Origin: Klebsiella pneumoniae
Lineage (GTDB): Bacteria; Verrucomicrobiota; Verrucomicrobiia; Limisphaerales; SXTU01
Length of the DNA: 37,924 nt
Assembly: GCA_943330855.2 (NCBI GenBank)
Contig: CALQJI020000049.1
Span: 1-37,924, forward strand
Direction of reading: 5' to 3'
The notes under the pieces were generated by a model that did not search any database, had not been told where the DNA came from, and worked only from the letters and a program-made list of their open reading frames with translations. The translations under genes were made by a program, and so were the position numbers. Below, piece by piece: positions 24,242 to 32,101 of this stretch (position 1 is its first letter; every line of letters starts with the position of its first letter).

Positions 24242-24258
24242 TCACTGAGTCCTACTGA

Positions 24259-24284
24259 TTGGAGCGCGGACGCCCACGCTCCAA
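24259..24284. repeat. REP-related hairpin between convergent genes
   Basis: TTGGAGCG (24259-24266) pairs with CGCTCCAA (24277-24284). The inner GGAGCGCGGACGCCCACG is identical over 18 bases to the minus strand of REP copy A at 2938-2921. It lies in the 76-bp gap between the convergent pirin and hydrolase genes and may help end transcription, though no T-run follows on either strand. Confidence 0.5.
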
Positions 24285-24317
24285 GCCCGCGGGGTTCAAG
24301 GAACGCGATGCGAGACG

Positions 24318-25433
24318 TCACTTCGCATCCCGCACATGCTTGTCCATCCAGCCGACCATCTTGTCCCACATCTCCGGCAGATACACGTGGCCGAGGCCGG
24401 GATAGACGATGTTCTCAAAGTTCGCCTCGGCGCGATACAGCCCGTAGGCGGGCCGCAGCTTCGCCTCCAGGTGGCGAATGCCTCTGATGGGCGAGCCAAG
24501 GTCCTTATCGCCGGTCATGAAGAGCATCGGCCGCGGCGCGGCGAGGGCCATGATGGCCTCGCTGTCAAAGTGGTTCAGCATCCCCGGCACGAAGTAGTAG
24601 ATGCCGTGGTATTTCAAACCCTCGATGCGGATGAGGTCCGTGTAACGCGTCATGCACGCGACCGCCACGCCCGCGCGCAGTCGCTCGTCGAGTGCCGCCA
24701 GCCACCACGCGCGTGTCGCGCCCATGCTGATGCCCGTGACGCCGATGCGCGACGCGTCCACTTCCTTGCGCGACGCGAGGTAATCCAGCGCCATCAAGTC
24801 ATCGCGCAAAATCATCCCCCACAGCGAGCGCCCGACCCAGAGGTTGAACTTCGACGCCGTCATCTCGCCCGCGCCGCCTTTCTCCGCGAGTCCGCCCGGC
24901 CCCTGACCGTTGCGCTCGCCGAAGCAGTAAGCGTCCACGCCCAGCACGACGTAGCCGCGCTTCGCGAGCTCCGGTCCTGGCATCACGGGTGTCGCGTTGG
25001 TGCGCATCAACTCGTCCTTGCCGATGTCGTATTGGCCACCGTGCCAGTGGCAATAGAGAATGGCGGGGGCTTTCCCGGAAACATTCTTGGGCAGGAACAC
25101 GTAGCCCGGCACCGTCGCGCCTGCGCCGTTGTCGAAGGTGAACTTCTCGAAGATGTAATCGCCGCGGTCCTCGCGCACGAGCGTCGTGACCTTGGGCACC
25201 TTGGGGCGGGGCGGCAACTTGCCGAGCAACTCCCACAACGTCGCGCGGACCTCGGGGCGGCGCTTCTCCCACGTCGCCTTCGTCTTCGGCACGGAGAACT
25301 CCGGAGCGACAGGCGCGGCGGCGAGCCACGCCTCGGCGTTGGACACGTTGGTCTGGGCCATGAGCGAACCGGCGGCGAGGAACAGCACGAACCCGGCAGC
25401 CTGTGAGTAGGAGAGTGATGGAATGGTTTTCAT
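24318..25433 (-). CDS. Exported alpha/beta hydrolase (dienelactone hydrolase / acetyl-xylan-esterase-like)
   Basis: 371 residues with signal peptide (about 8-26, SQAAGFVLFLAAGSLMAQ). The fold includes PAILYCHWHGGQYDIGKDEL (the oxyanion-side HWHGG) and the nucleophile elbow GVTGISMGATRAWW (GISMG). The late acid loop is PMLFMTGDKDLGSPIRGIRHLE, and the catalytic His is in PGLGHVYLPEMW. It is likely a periplasmic esterase acting on acylated carbohydrates. ATG 25433 is selected because it gives the signal peptide; a 200-residue upstream extension is antisense to the sulfite oxidase gene and is rejected. It is divergent from the sulfite oxidase gene across 142 bp. Confidence 0.8.
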   Translation of the reverse strand: MKTIPSLSYSQAAGFVLFLAAGSLMAQTNVSNAEAWLAAAPVAPEFSVPKTKATWEKRRPEVRATLWELLGKLPPRPKVPKVTTLVREDRGDYIFEKFTFDNGAGATVPGYVFLPKNVSGKAPAILYCHWHGGQYDIGKDELMRTNATPVMPGPELAKRGYVVLGVDAYCFGERNGQGPGGLAEKGGAGEMTASKFNLWVGRSLWGMILRDDLMALDYLASRKEVDASRIGVTGISMGATRAWWLAALDERLRAGVAVACMTRYTDLIRIEGLKYHGIYYFVPGMLNHFDSEAIMALAAPRPMLFMTGDKDLGSPIRGIRHLEAKLRPAYGLYRAEANFENIVYPGLGHVYLPEMWDKMVGWMDKHVRDAK

Positions 25434-25575
25434 TGCGACAGGATTTCTGCGCCGATGAAAGCAGGTCGCGGCGCGTGGGCGAAGCGATTTTCTATGGCGT
25501 GCGGCGGCAGCGGCCGTTGGAGACTTGCAGCCCACCGCCGCGGCAGCGAGCATCACCGTCAACAACACGCACCTC

Positions 25576-26814
25576 ATGAATCGCTCCGCCGCCAACCGCC
25601 GCAGTTTCCTCCGCACCTCCGGCCTCGCCACGCTGGCCGCCGCGCTGGGCGGGCCGATTCCCTTCGCCCGCAACCTCGCCCCCGGCCTCTTCCCCGACGC
25701 CCTCGCCCAGACCGTCGCCGACCTTCTCCCGGACAAACGCGGACTGCGTATCCTCAGCGACCGCCCCATCGTCGCCGAGACGCCCGTCACGCTCCTCGAC
25801 GACGAGCTCACGCCGACCGCGCGCCACTTCGTCCGCAACAACGGCCACGTCCCCGAGCGCGCGGAGAAGCGTGACCTCGCCGGCTGGACACTGACCCTTG
25901 ATGGCGAAGTGGAAAAGCCACTGAAGCTCACGCTGGCCGAGCTGCAAAGCGAGTTTCCGAAAGTCACCCGTGCGCTTGTCATCGAGTGCGCTGGCAATGG
26001 TCGCGCCGCGTTCAGCCCACCCGCCTCCGGCAACCAGTGGACCCTCGGCGGCGTCGGCTGCGCGCTCTACACCGGTGTGCGACTCAGCGACGTATTGCGC
26101 CGCGCAGGTGTGAAGGCGACGGCCGTTTACCTAGCTTACCAAAGCGAGGACGCGCACCTGAGCCGCGCGCCCGGCAAGCACGCCATCTCGCGCGGCGTGC
26201 CCATCGCCAAGGCGCTCGACGAGCACACGCTGCTCGCGTGGGAGATGAACGGTCAGCCCCTGCCCGCGCTGCACGGCTGGCCGCTGCGCCTCGTCTGCCC
26301 CGGCTGGCCCGCCTCGACCTCCGGCAAGTGGCTCACGCGCCTCTGGGTCCGCGACCGCGAGCACGACGGCGAAAAGATGACCGGTCATTCGTATCGGATG
26401 CCGAAGTTCCCCGTCGCGCCCGGCACGAAAGTCGAAGCGGCGGACATGGCCATCCTTGAGGAACTGCCCGTGAAGTCCTGTATCACCTTCCCGGCCAGCG
26501 GCACGGAGTTGCCAGCCAGCCAGCCCGTGCAGTTGCGCGGCCAAGCGTGGAGCGGCTGGGGCGACGTGAAAGCCATGCACGTCAGCTACGACTTCGGCGC
26601 GACCTGGCTGCCCGCCAAGCTCGCCGCCCCGCGCAATCGCTACGCCTGGCAGCGGTGGTCGGTGGAATTGAAACTCCCGGTGAAGGGCTATTACGAACTC
26701 TGGGCGCGCGCCACGGACGAGAAAGGATTTCAGCAGCCCATGCTCGTTCCCGGCTGGAACCCCGAAGGCTACTGCAACAACGCCATGCACCGCATCGCGC
26801 TCAAGGCGGTATGA
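25576..26814 (+). CDS. Sulfite oxidase-like molybdopterin enzyme (SorA-type)
   Basis: 412 residues. A Tat signal (ANRRSFLRTSGLATLAAALGG, about 6-26) indicates export with its cofactor. The molybdopterin domain contains WTLTLDGEVEKPLKLTLAEL and the Mo-ligating cysteine C138 in ALVIECAGNGRAAF. A later motif is GWPLRLVCPGWPASTSGKWL, with KWL typical of the family. The C-terminal Mo-co dimerisation domain has QAWSGWGDVKAMHVSYDFGATWLPA. It would oxidise sulfite, or a related substrate, in the periplasm. Its stop overlaps the start of the cytochrome gene (ATGA at 26811-26814), as in SorAB. ATG 25576 gives the correct Tat signal; the in-frame ATG at 25525 does not. Confidence 0.85.
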   Translation: MNRSAANRRSFLRTSGLATLAAALGGPIPFARNLAPGLFPDALAQTVADLLPDKRGLRILSDRPIVAETPVTLLDDELTPTARHFVRNNGHVPERAEKRDLAGWTLTLDGEVEKPLKLTLAELQSEFPKVTRALVIECAGNGRAAFSPPASGNQWTLGGVGCALYTGVRLSDVLRRAGVKATAVYLAYQSEDAHLSRAPGKHAISRGVPIAKALDEHTLLAWEMNGQPLPALHGWPLRLVCPGWPASTSGKWLTRLWVRDREHDGEKMTGHSYRMPKFPVAPGTKVEAADMAILEELPVKSCITFPASGTELPASQPVQLRGQAWSGWGDVKAMHVSYDFGATWLPAKLAAPRNRYAWQRWSVELKLPVKGYYELWARATDEKGFQQPMLVPGWNPEGYCNNAMHRIALKAV

Positions 26815-27395
26815 AACTGCCCTTTCAAACCGGCGGCTGGGTGGTCGCGCCAGCGTCTTGGACTGCGGCGGCTCCCCGCCGCTTTCAGACGCGGCAGTCG
26901 CACGAAAAGCGCCAGCGGACTGGCGCACTCCAAAACCTGGCGACCCTCGCAAGCGGCCCGGTGAGGACATCTCGCCCTACCCGCCAACGACCTCTGCGTC
27001 CGTCCCGCCTCTGTGGTGCTCAATCTTTGTCTTCCCTGATTCTTTGGTTTCTCCTCCTGAGCCTTTTGCTCTTCCCGCTCCCTGCCGCCGAGCCGCAGAA
27101 CACCAGCGCCATCCAAGCCCTAAAACCCGGCCCGGGCCGCGAGCAGATCCAAATCAACTGCATCCCCTGCCACTCCACCGCCATCATCGCCGCCACGCAC
27201 GCCACTCGCGCGAGGTGGGACGAACTCATCACCACCATGCAGCAGAAGCACGGGCTGTGGCCACTCGTTCCCACCATCCGCACGCAGCTCCTCGACTACC
27301 TCGCCGCCACCCAGCCCCCCACCGACCCCGCCCTCGACGCCGGCAAGCAAACGCTCTGGGCGCAGCCGCTCTACCGACCGAATCCGCTGTGGTGA
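26811..27395 (+). CDS. c-type cytochrome subunit (SorB-like) with REPIN-derived N-terminus
   Basis: 194 residues from ATG 26811, which overlaps the sulfite oxidase stop. A single haem site CIPCHS (CxxCH) lies in the C-terminal half after ALKPGPGREQIQIN, and Met in TTMQQKHGLWPL is a likely sixth ligand. The real secretion signal is internal: SSLILWFLLLSLLLFPLPAAEP at about 75-95. The 70 residues before it are basic and Arg-rich, with about 25 encoded by the inserted REPIN (26858-26933). Translation may instead start at TTG 27027, directly before the signal peptide. The partner is the preceding molybdoenzyme, from which it would accept electrons. Confidence 0.7.
   Translation: MKLPFQTGGWVVAPASWTAAAPRRFQTRQSHEKRQRTGALQNLATLASGPVRTSRPTRQRPLRPSRLCGAQSLSSLILWFLLLSLLLFPLPAAEPQNTSAIQALKPGPGREQIQINCIPCHSTAIIAATHATRARWDELITTMQQKHGLWPLVPTIRTQLLDYLAATQPPTDPALDAGKQTLWAQPLYRPNPLW
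26858..26933. mobile_element. REPIN-like element: two REP hairpins head to head
   Basis: Left half: TTGGAC then T, GCGGCGG (26865-26871), loop CTCC, CCGCCGC (26876-26882). Right half: GCGCCAG (26909-26915), loop CGGA, CTGGCGC (26920-26926), A, CTCC (26928-26931), AA. The ends TTGGA and CTCCAA mirror each other. Two inverted GGAG-type REPs with a 26-bp spacer is the layout of REPINs moved by RAYT transposases. It sits inside the 5' part of the cytochrome gene and keeps the frame open. Confidence 0.65.
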
Positions 27396-27400
27396 CCGCC

Positions 27401-28825
27401 ATGAAAACCGCTCCGCTCTACCTCAATGGCGAGTTCGTCACGACGAACAACGTCCTCCCTGTCCGCAACCCCGCCACCGACGAAACCCTCGCGCAGATGT
27501 CCACCTGCGGACGGGCGGGCGTGGCGCAGGCATTGGCCGACGCACACACCGCCTTCCAGTCGTGGCGCATGGTCGTGGGCCGGACGCGCGGGGATTTCCT
27601 GCTGAAAGTTGCCGACGAGGTCGAGCGGCGGAAGGACGAGTTCGCCCGCACCATCACGCTCGAAAACGGCAAGCCGCTCGCGCAGAGCGCGGGCGAGGTG
27701 GCGATGACGATTGACCATCTCCGCTGGTTCGCCGAGGAGGCGCGGCGCGGTTACGGGCGCGTCATCCCGCCGCAGGCCGAGGGCAAGCGACACCTCGTCA
27801 TCAAGTCACCGATTGGCGTGGTCGCCGCCATCAGCCCGTGGAACTTCCCGCTCGTGCTCGCGGTGCGGAAAGTCGCCGCCGCACTCGCCGCCGGCTGCAC
27901 CGTGGTGCTCAAGCCCGCCAGCGCCACGCCGCTTTGCGCTGTGATGTTTGCCGAGTGCGTCCACGCGGCGGGCTTGCCGAAGGGTGTCTTTCACCTTGTG
28001 GCCGGTCCTGCGGCGGAGATTGCGGCAGAGTTTTTGGAGAACCCGCTCTGCCGCAAAATCACCTTCACCGGCTCGACCGAAGTCGGGAAGAAACTCATCG
28101 CCGGAGCCGCCGCGCAGGTGAAGCCGCTCTCGCTCGAACTCGGTGGCCATTCGCCCGTGCTCGTGTTCGACGACGCGGACCTCGACCGCGCAGTCGAGCA
28201 GACGATGGTCGCCAAGTTCCGCAACACCGGCCAGTCGTGCATCGCGGCGAATCGCATCTACGTCCAGCGCGGCATCGCGGAGCAGTTCATCCCGGCGTTC
28301 GTCGCGCGCGTGCAGGCGCTCAAGGTCGGCAACGGCCTCGAACCCGGCGTGGACATCGGCCCGCTCATCAACCCCGCCGCCGTGGACCTCGCGCTGAAGC
28401 ACATCGCCGACGCGCAGGCCAAGGGCGCGCAACTGCTCTGCGGCGGGAAACGTCACGCCAGTGCGGGCAGCGCCTTCCTCGAACCAACTGTGCTCACCGG
28501 CGTGCCCGGCGCATCACTTGGCATGTGCGATGAGACCTTCGCCCCTGTCGCCTACGTGAACGTCTTCGACACCGAGGCGGAGGCCATCACGCGCGCGAAC
28601 GACACGACCTACGGCCTCGCCGCCTACGTTTTCACGCGCGACCTGAGCCGCGCCTTCCGCCTGATGGAGTCGCTGGAGGCCGGGATGATTGGCATCAACG
28701 ACGGCGTGCCCACCACGAGCAACGCGCCCTTCGGCGGCGTGAAGCAGAGCGGCTGGGGCCGCGAGTTGGGCACGGAGGGGATGGAGGCGTTTCTGGACAC
28801 GAAGCACGTGAGCCTCGTGGTGTAG
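27401..28825 (+). CDS. NAD(P)-dependent aldehyde dehydrogenase, succinate-semialdehyde dehydrogenase-like
   Basis: 474 residues, the usual ALDH length. Motifs: PWNFP with the oxyanion Asn N148, FTGSTEVGK (222-230) for the cofactor, the general base E246 in LELGGHSP, and nucleophile C280 in NTGQSCIAANR. The C-terminal PFGGVKQSGWGRELGTEG resembles GabD-type succinate-semialdehyde dehydrogenases, but the substrate is uncertain. ATG 27401; GTG 27392 is in frame and would overlap the cytochrome stop. It follows the sulfite oxidase/cytochrome pair by six bases and is probably co-transcribed. It converges on the Tm-1-like gene with a 13-bp gap. Confidence 0.85.
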   Translation: MKTAPLYLNGEFVTTNNVLPVRNPATDETLAQMSTCGRAGVAQALADAHTAFQSWRMVVGRTRGDFLLKVADEVERRKDEFARTITLENGKPLAQSAGEVAMTIDHLRWFAEEARRGYGRVIPPQAEGKRHLVIKSPIGVVAAISPWNFPLVLAVRKVAAALAAGCTVVLKPASATPLCAVMFAECVHAAGLPKGVFHLVAGPAAEIAAEFLENPLCRKITFTGSTEVGKKLIAGAAAQVKPLSLELGGHSPVLVFDDADLDRAVEQTMVAKFRNTGQSCIAANRIYVQRGIAEQFIPAFVARVQALKVGNGLEPGVDIGPLINPAAVDLALKHIADAQAKGAQLLCGGKRHASAGSAFLEPTVLTGVPGASLGMCDETFAPVAYVNVFDTEAEAITRANDTTYGLAAYVFTRDLSRAFRLMESLEAGMIGINDGVPTTSNAPFGGVKQSGWGRELGTEGMEAFLDTKHVSLVV

Positions 28826-28838
28826 GGATGGAAAGTGT

Positions 28839-30056
28839 TCAGCCCTCTTTCCGCTGCGCAAGGTTCGCCAGCAGCTTCTCCGCGCAGGCTCGGGCGAACT
28901 CCGGCGCGTTGATGTCGCAGTCCAGTTCCACCACCTCAATGTCATTTCGTAGGAAAGCCTTCAGCGCGGTGAAAAGGATGCGGTCGGCGATGGGGTCGTG
29001 AAACTTCTGGCCGGGCGCGCTGATGACGCTGATGGCTTTGAGCGGGAGCAGCACAGTCACGGGCGCGGTGGAGAGGTTGATTTTCTCGGCCAGGATGCGG
29101 CCTAGCTCGGCGCATTCCTCGGGCGAAGTGCGCATGAGCGTCACCTGCGGGTTGTGCGCGTAGAAGGTGCGGTCGGCGAACTTCGACGGCACCGTTTCGG
29201 GTGCGCCGAAGTTAACCATGTCGAGGCAGCCAGGCGTGACGATGGCGGGCACCCCGTGGCGGGCAGCGGCTTCGCAACGCGTCGGGCCAGCGCCGAGAAT
29301 GCCGCCGACCAGTTCGTCCGCCCATTCGGTGGTCGTGATGTCGAGCACGCCGGCGACCATGCCGGATTCGATGAGCGACTCCATCGCGCGGCCGCCCGTG
29401 CCGGTGGCGTGGAAGACCAGGACTTCGTAGCCAGCGGCTTCGATAATTTTCTTCGCGGCCTGCACGCAGTCGGTGGTGTTGCCGAACATGGAGGCGACGA
29501 TAATGGGCTTATCGTCGCTAGGCGTCGGGACGCTCTCGACCATGCCGCAGATGGCTCCGGCGGCGCGGGTGAGGATTTGGCGAGAGATGCGGTTAATGCC
29601 CGCGACATCCACGACGGCAGGGAACATGACGATGTCCTTCACGCCGACGTAGGGCGCAGTGTTGCCGCTGGCGAGCGTGGAGACCATGACCTTGGGAAAG
29701 CCAATCGGCAGCGCGCGCATCGCCGCCGTGCTGATGGCCGTGCCGCCCCCGCCGCCGAGCGAGATGACGCCGTCAATACGCTGCTCCGCCACGAGCTTCG
29801 CGAGCACGCTAGGCGCGCCCCGTGACATCGCGGCGACGGCTTCGCCCCGGTCCTTCTTGGCCACGAGCGCGTTCAAGTCCGCACCGGCGGCGGCGGCAAC
29901 CTCTTGCCGGGTGATGTCCGGCGAGAGTTTCGGCGCGCCGAGCGTGCCGGTGTCGATGACCAGCACTTGATGCCCGCGTTGCTTGATGAGGTTCGCGACG
30001 AAGGCGTGCTCCTCGCCCTTCGTGTCCATTGTGCCCAGCACTGCGATGGTTGCCAT
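28839..30056 (-). CDS. Tm-1-like ATP-binding domain protein (UPF0261)
   Basis: 405 residues, full length for the family. The N-terminal domain starts ATIAVLGTMDTKGEEHAFVA, the signature of UPF0261/Tm-1-like proteins, and has SLGGGGGTAISTAAMRALP for nucleotide binding. The second half carries HATGTGGRAMESLIESG and PAIVTPGCLDMVNFG. The plant homologue Tm-1 blocks tobamovirus replication; the bacterial role is unknown. It faces the ALDH gene tail to tail and diverges from the PqqD-like membrane gene across 110 bp. ATG 30056. Confidence 0.85.
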   Translation of the reverse strand: MATIAVLGTMDTKGEEHAFVANLIKQRGHQVLVIDTGTLGAPKLSPDITRQEVAAAAGADLNALVAKKDRGEAVAAMSRGAPSVLAKLVAEQRIDGVISLGGGGGTAISTAAMRALPIGFPKVMVSTLASGNTAPYVGVKDIVMFPAVVDVAGINRISRQILTRAAGAICGMVESVPTPSDDKPIIVASMFGNTTDCVQAAKKIIEAAGYEVLVFHATGTGGRAMESLIESGMVAGVLDITTTEWADELVGGILGAGPTRCEAAARHGVPAIVTPGCLDMVNFGAPETVPSKFADRTFYAHNPQVTLMRTSPEECAELGRILAEKINLSTAPVTVLLPLKAISVISAPGQKFHDPIADRILFTALKAFLRNDIEVVELDCDINAPEFARACAEKLLANLAQRKEG

Positions 30057-30166
30057 AGGTGTGGGCGGAGCGTAGCGGTTCGCATCCCGAACGGCAGAAA
30101 AAACTCCGGCCTTCCAGCTTGCTTGGGGGTGTTTGGCTTGTTACCCAATTGATAGCCCTGCAACCC

Positions 30167-32101
30167 ATGATGACTGCTCTGAACGACCAGAAGCTCCGGC
30201 TCACGCGCTCCTTGGAACGGAAGGAGTTGCCCGACGGGACGCGGCTCTTGAAGCAGACCTGTCGCGGCGAGTATCTCGCTCTGAACGCCAAGCAGGAATC
30301 CATCCTCGCCGAGTTTGACGGCAAGCACACGGTGCAGGAAGTGTTGCAAAGTCTGCTCCACGCCGAGGGGCATCCGAAGATTCGCGCCTACTACGACCTC
30401 GTGCTGGCGGCTCAGGCGAAGGGTTTCCTGCATGAAGGCGACACGGAGCCGGCTAGCTCGCAGGCCAAGGGCCACCGTTGGAACGTCCGTTGCACGCCGA
30501 CGGGCGCGCTCGCGCTGGCCTTGTGCCTGATCTTGGGCGGGGCTTCCGCCGTGGCGGTGTCCGATGTCTCGTTGATTCCCAGTGCGCCGGGGTGGTTCTT
30601 GACGCTGCTGTCGGTGTCGGTGGGCCTGAGCCTGGCGAATCTGCTGGCGGGGGCGGTCTTGAGCGGCTTGGGCCGGGAAGTGTATCGGCCCGAGGTGCGG
30701 CTGGATTTGGTGCTGCCGTTCTTTTCCGTGGACACGCGTGACGCGCTGATGGGCGGGCGACGGGTGGAGGCGTTGACGGCGTTGCAGATGCTGGCCGCGC
30801 CGTTTGGCGTCGCGCTCCTGGGCTGGGTGATAGACTCGACCCCGGTGTTCCTCGCGGGCTGGGTGATGGCGCTGTTACTGGCCTCGCCCTTCGGCGGCTC
30901 CCCGGCGCACGCGTTGCTGCACGCGCTCTTCCGCAAGCAGCACGAGCTGCCGCGTTGCGCGGACACGTTTCTGAACCAGAAGTTCCTCGCGCAACTGTTC
31001 AACTGGAAGGAGTCCCTCACCGAGGAGCGCTACTTCATCATGCACTCGACGTGGGCGGTGCTCTGGCTGGGCGCGGTGTTTCGCTTCGCGTCCGAGCTGA
31101 TGGCGCGGCAGGCCAGCGTCAACCCCAACATCCTCTTCGACCCCGGCGCGCAGACGGTCATTCTTCTCCTCGCGCTCGTCGTGGCCGCGCCTATGGCCTA
31201 TGGCCTATGGCTCGTGCTAAAGGCCGGGCACCGGCTGCTCGCGCCGAGGCTCTTTTCTGCTGAGGGGGAGTTGAACTTCGATGGCGGGCAACGGCCCAGC
31301 CCGGACGAAACGGTGAAGTTCCTCTCCAGCACGCTGCTCTTCTCGCAATTATCCGAGGCCGAGCTCCGCCCCGTCGCCGAGGCGATGGAGTTCCTCACCG
31401 TGAAGCCGGGCACGCACATCATCCGCGAGCGCGACCGGGGCGACCTCATGTTTGTCCTCCACCACGGGCGCGTGGAGGTGCAGAAGGAAGATGAGGCTGG
31501 CTCCCGCCGACCCGTGGCGCAGCTCGGGCGCGGGGAGGTCTTTGGGGAGATTGCGCTGTTGCAACAGATCCCCCGCACCAGCTCCGTCGTCACCATTGAG
31601 GCCACGGAACTTTTCGCGCTCAAGAAGGCGGACTTCGACCGGCTGCTGCTCTCCACGCTTGGCGCGACTAAAATCCAGGAAGCGGTGCAGGTCTGTGCCT
31701 TCCTGCGGCGCAACACCATCTTCGCCGACTGGCCGCCGCACGCGCTGATGAAGGTCGCCGGCCAGTTCGCCTTTCAAGATTGTGCCGCCGGCGTCGAAGT
31801 CCTCAGTGAGGGTCGGCACAACGAGTCCTTCTACATCGTGTATGAAGGTGAATTCGGCGTGAGCAAAGGCGGCGCACAAATTGCCACGCTCGGCCCCGGT
31901 GACTTCTGCGGGGAGATCAGCCTGCTGCAAGGCACTGCGGCTTCCGCCAACGTCGCCGCGTCGCGCCACAGCCGCTGTCTCCGGCTCGGGAAGGAAAATT
32001 TCCTCCAACTCGTCAGCCGTGACTTCCTCACCGGCATGACCATCGAGCGCACGTCGGACGAGCGCGTCGTCGCCCTCAAGAAGCAAGGCGGCGCGAAATG
32101 A
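30167..32101 (+). CDS. PqqD-like / degenerate M50-type membrane / twin cyclic-nucleotide-binding protein
   Basis: 644 residues. Residues 10-90 resemble a PqqD-like winged helix (LALNAKQESILAEFDGKHTV, then LVLAAQAKGFL), a fold used to bind RiPP leader peptides. Membrane spans lie at about 113-133, 142-163, 205-240, 292-310 and 329-351. The middle part follows peptide zinc metalloproteases of the M50 type (VLPFFSVDTRDAL, 182-194), but the HExxH site is replaced by ANLLAG (157-162) and the later DGY site by SPAHA. Two CRP-type domains end the protein: 388-500 with FGEIALLQQIPRTSS (459-473), and 515-625 with CGEISLLQGTAASAN, which lacks the phosphate-binding Arg. The start is ATG 30167 or 30170; the open frame upstream looks non-coding. 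It is coupled to the next gene by ATGA. Confidence 0.7.
   Translation: MMTALNDQKLRLTRSLERKELPDGTRLLKQTCRGEYLALNAKQESILAEFDGKHTVQEVLQSLLHAEGHPKIRAYYDLVLAAQAKGFLHEGDTEPASSQAKGHRWNVRCTPTGALALALCLILGGASAVAVSDVSLIPSAPGWFLTLLSVSVGLSLANLLAGAVLSGLGREVYRPEVRLDLVLPFFSVDTRDALMGGRRVEALTALQMLAAPFGVALLGWVIDSTPVFLAGWVMALLLASPFGGSPAHALLHALFRKQHELPRCADTFLNQKFLAQLFNWKESLTEERYFIMHSTWAVLWLGAVFRFASELMARQASVNPNILFDPGAQTVILLLALVVAAPMAYGLWLVLKAGHRLLAPRLFSAEGELNFDGGQRPSPDETVKFLSSTLLFSQLSEAELRPVAEAMEFLTVKPGTHIIRERDRGDLMFVLHHGRVEVQKEDEAGSRRPVAQLGRGEVFGEIALLQQIPRTSSVVTIEATELFALKKADFDRLLLSTLGATKIQEAVQVCAFLRRNTIFADWPPHALMKVAGQFAFQDCAAGVEVLSEGRHNESFYIVYEGEFGVSKGGAQIATLGPGDFCGEISLLQGTAASANVAASRHSRCLRLGKENFLQLVSRDFLTGMTIERTSDERVVALKKQGGAK

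Noticed and set aside
24259..24284. Intrinsic terminator between convergent genes
   Set aside because: No U-tract on either strand; better described as a REP-related hairpin.
25434..26033. 200-residue N-terminal extension of the alpha/beta hydrolase
   Set aside because: It is antisense to the sulfite oxidase gene and would bury the signal peptide.
26858..27400. Upstream extension of the ALDH frame
   Set aside because: It overlaps the cytochrome gene; ATG 27401 gives the standard ALDH start.
30921..30935. HALLH as a possible zinc site in the membrane protein
   Set aside because: It lacks the catalytic Glu and lies about 90 residues past the position aligned with HExxH.
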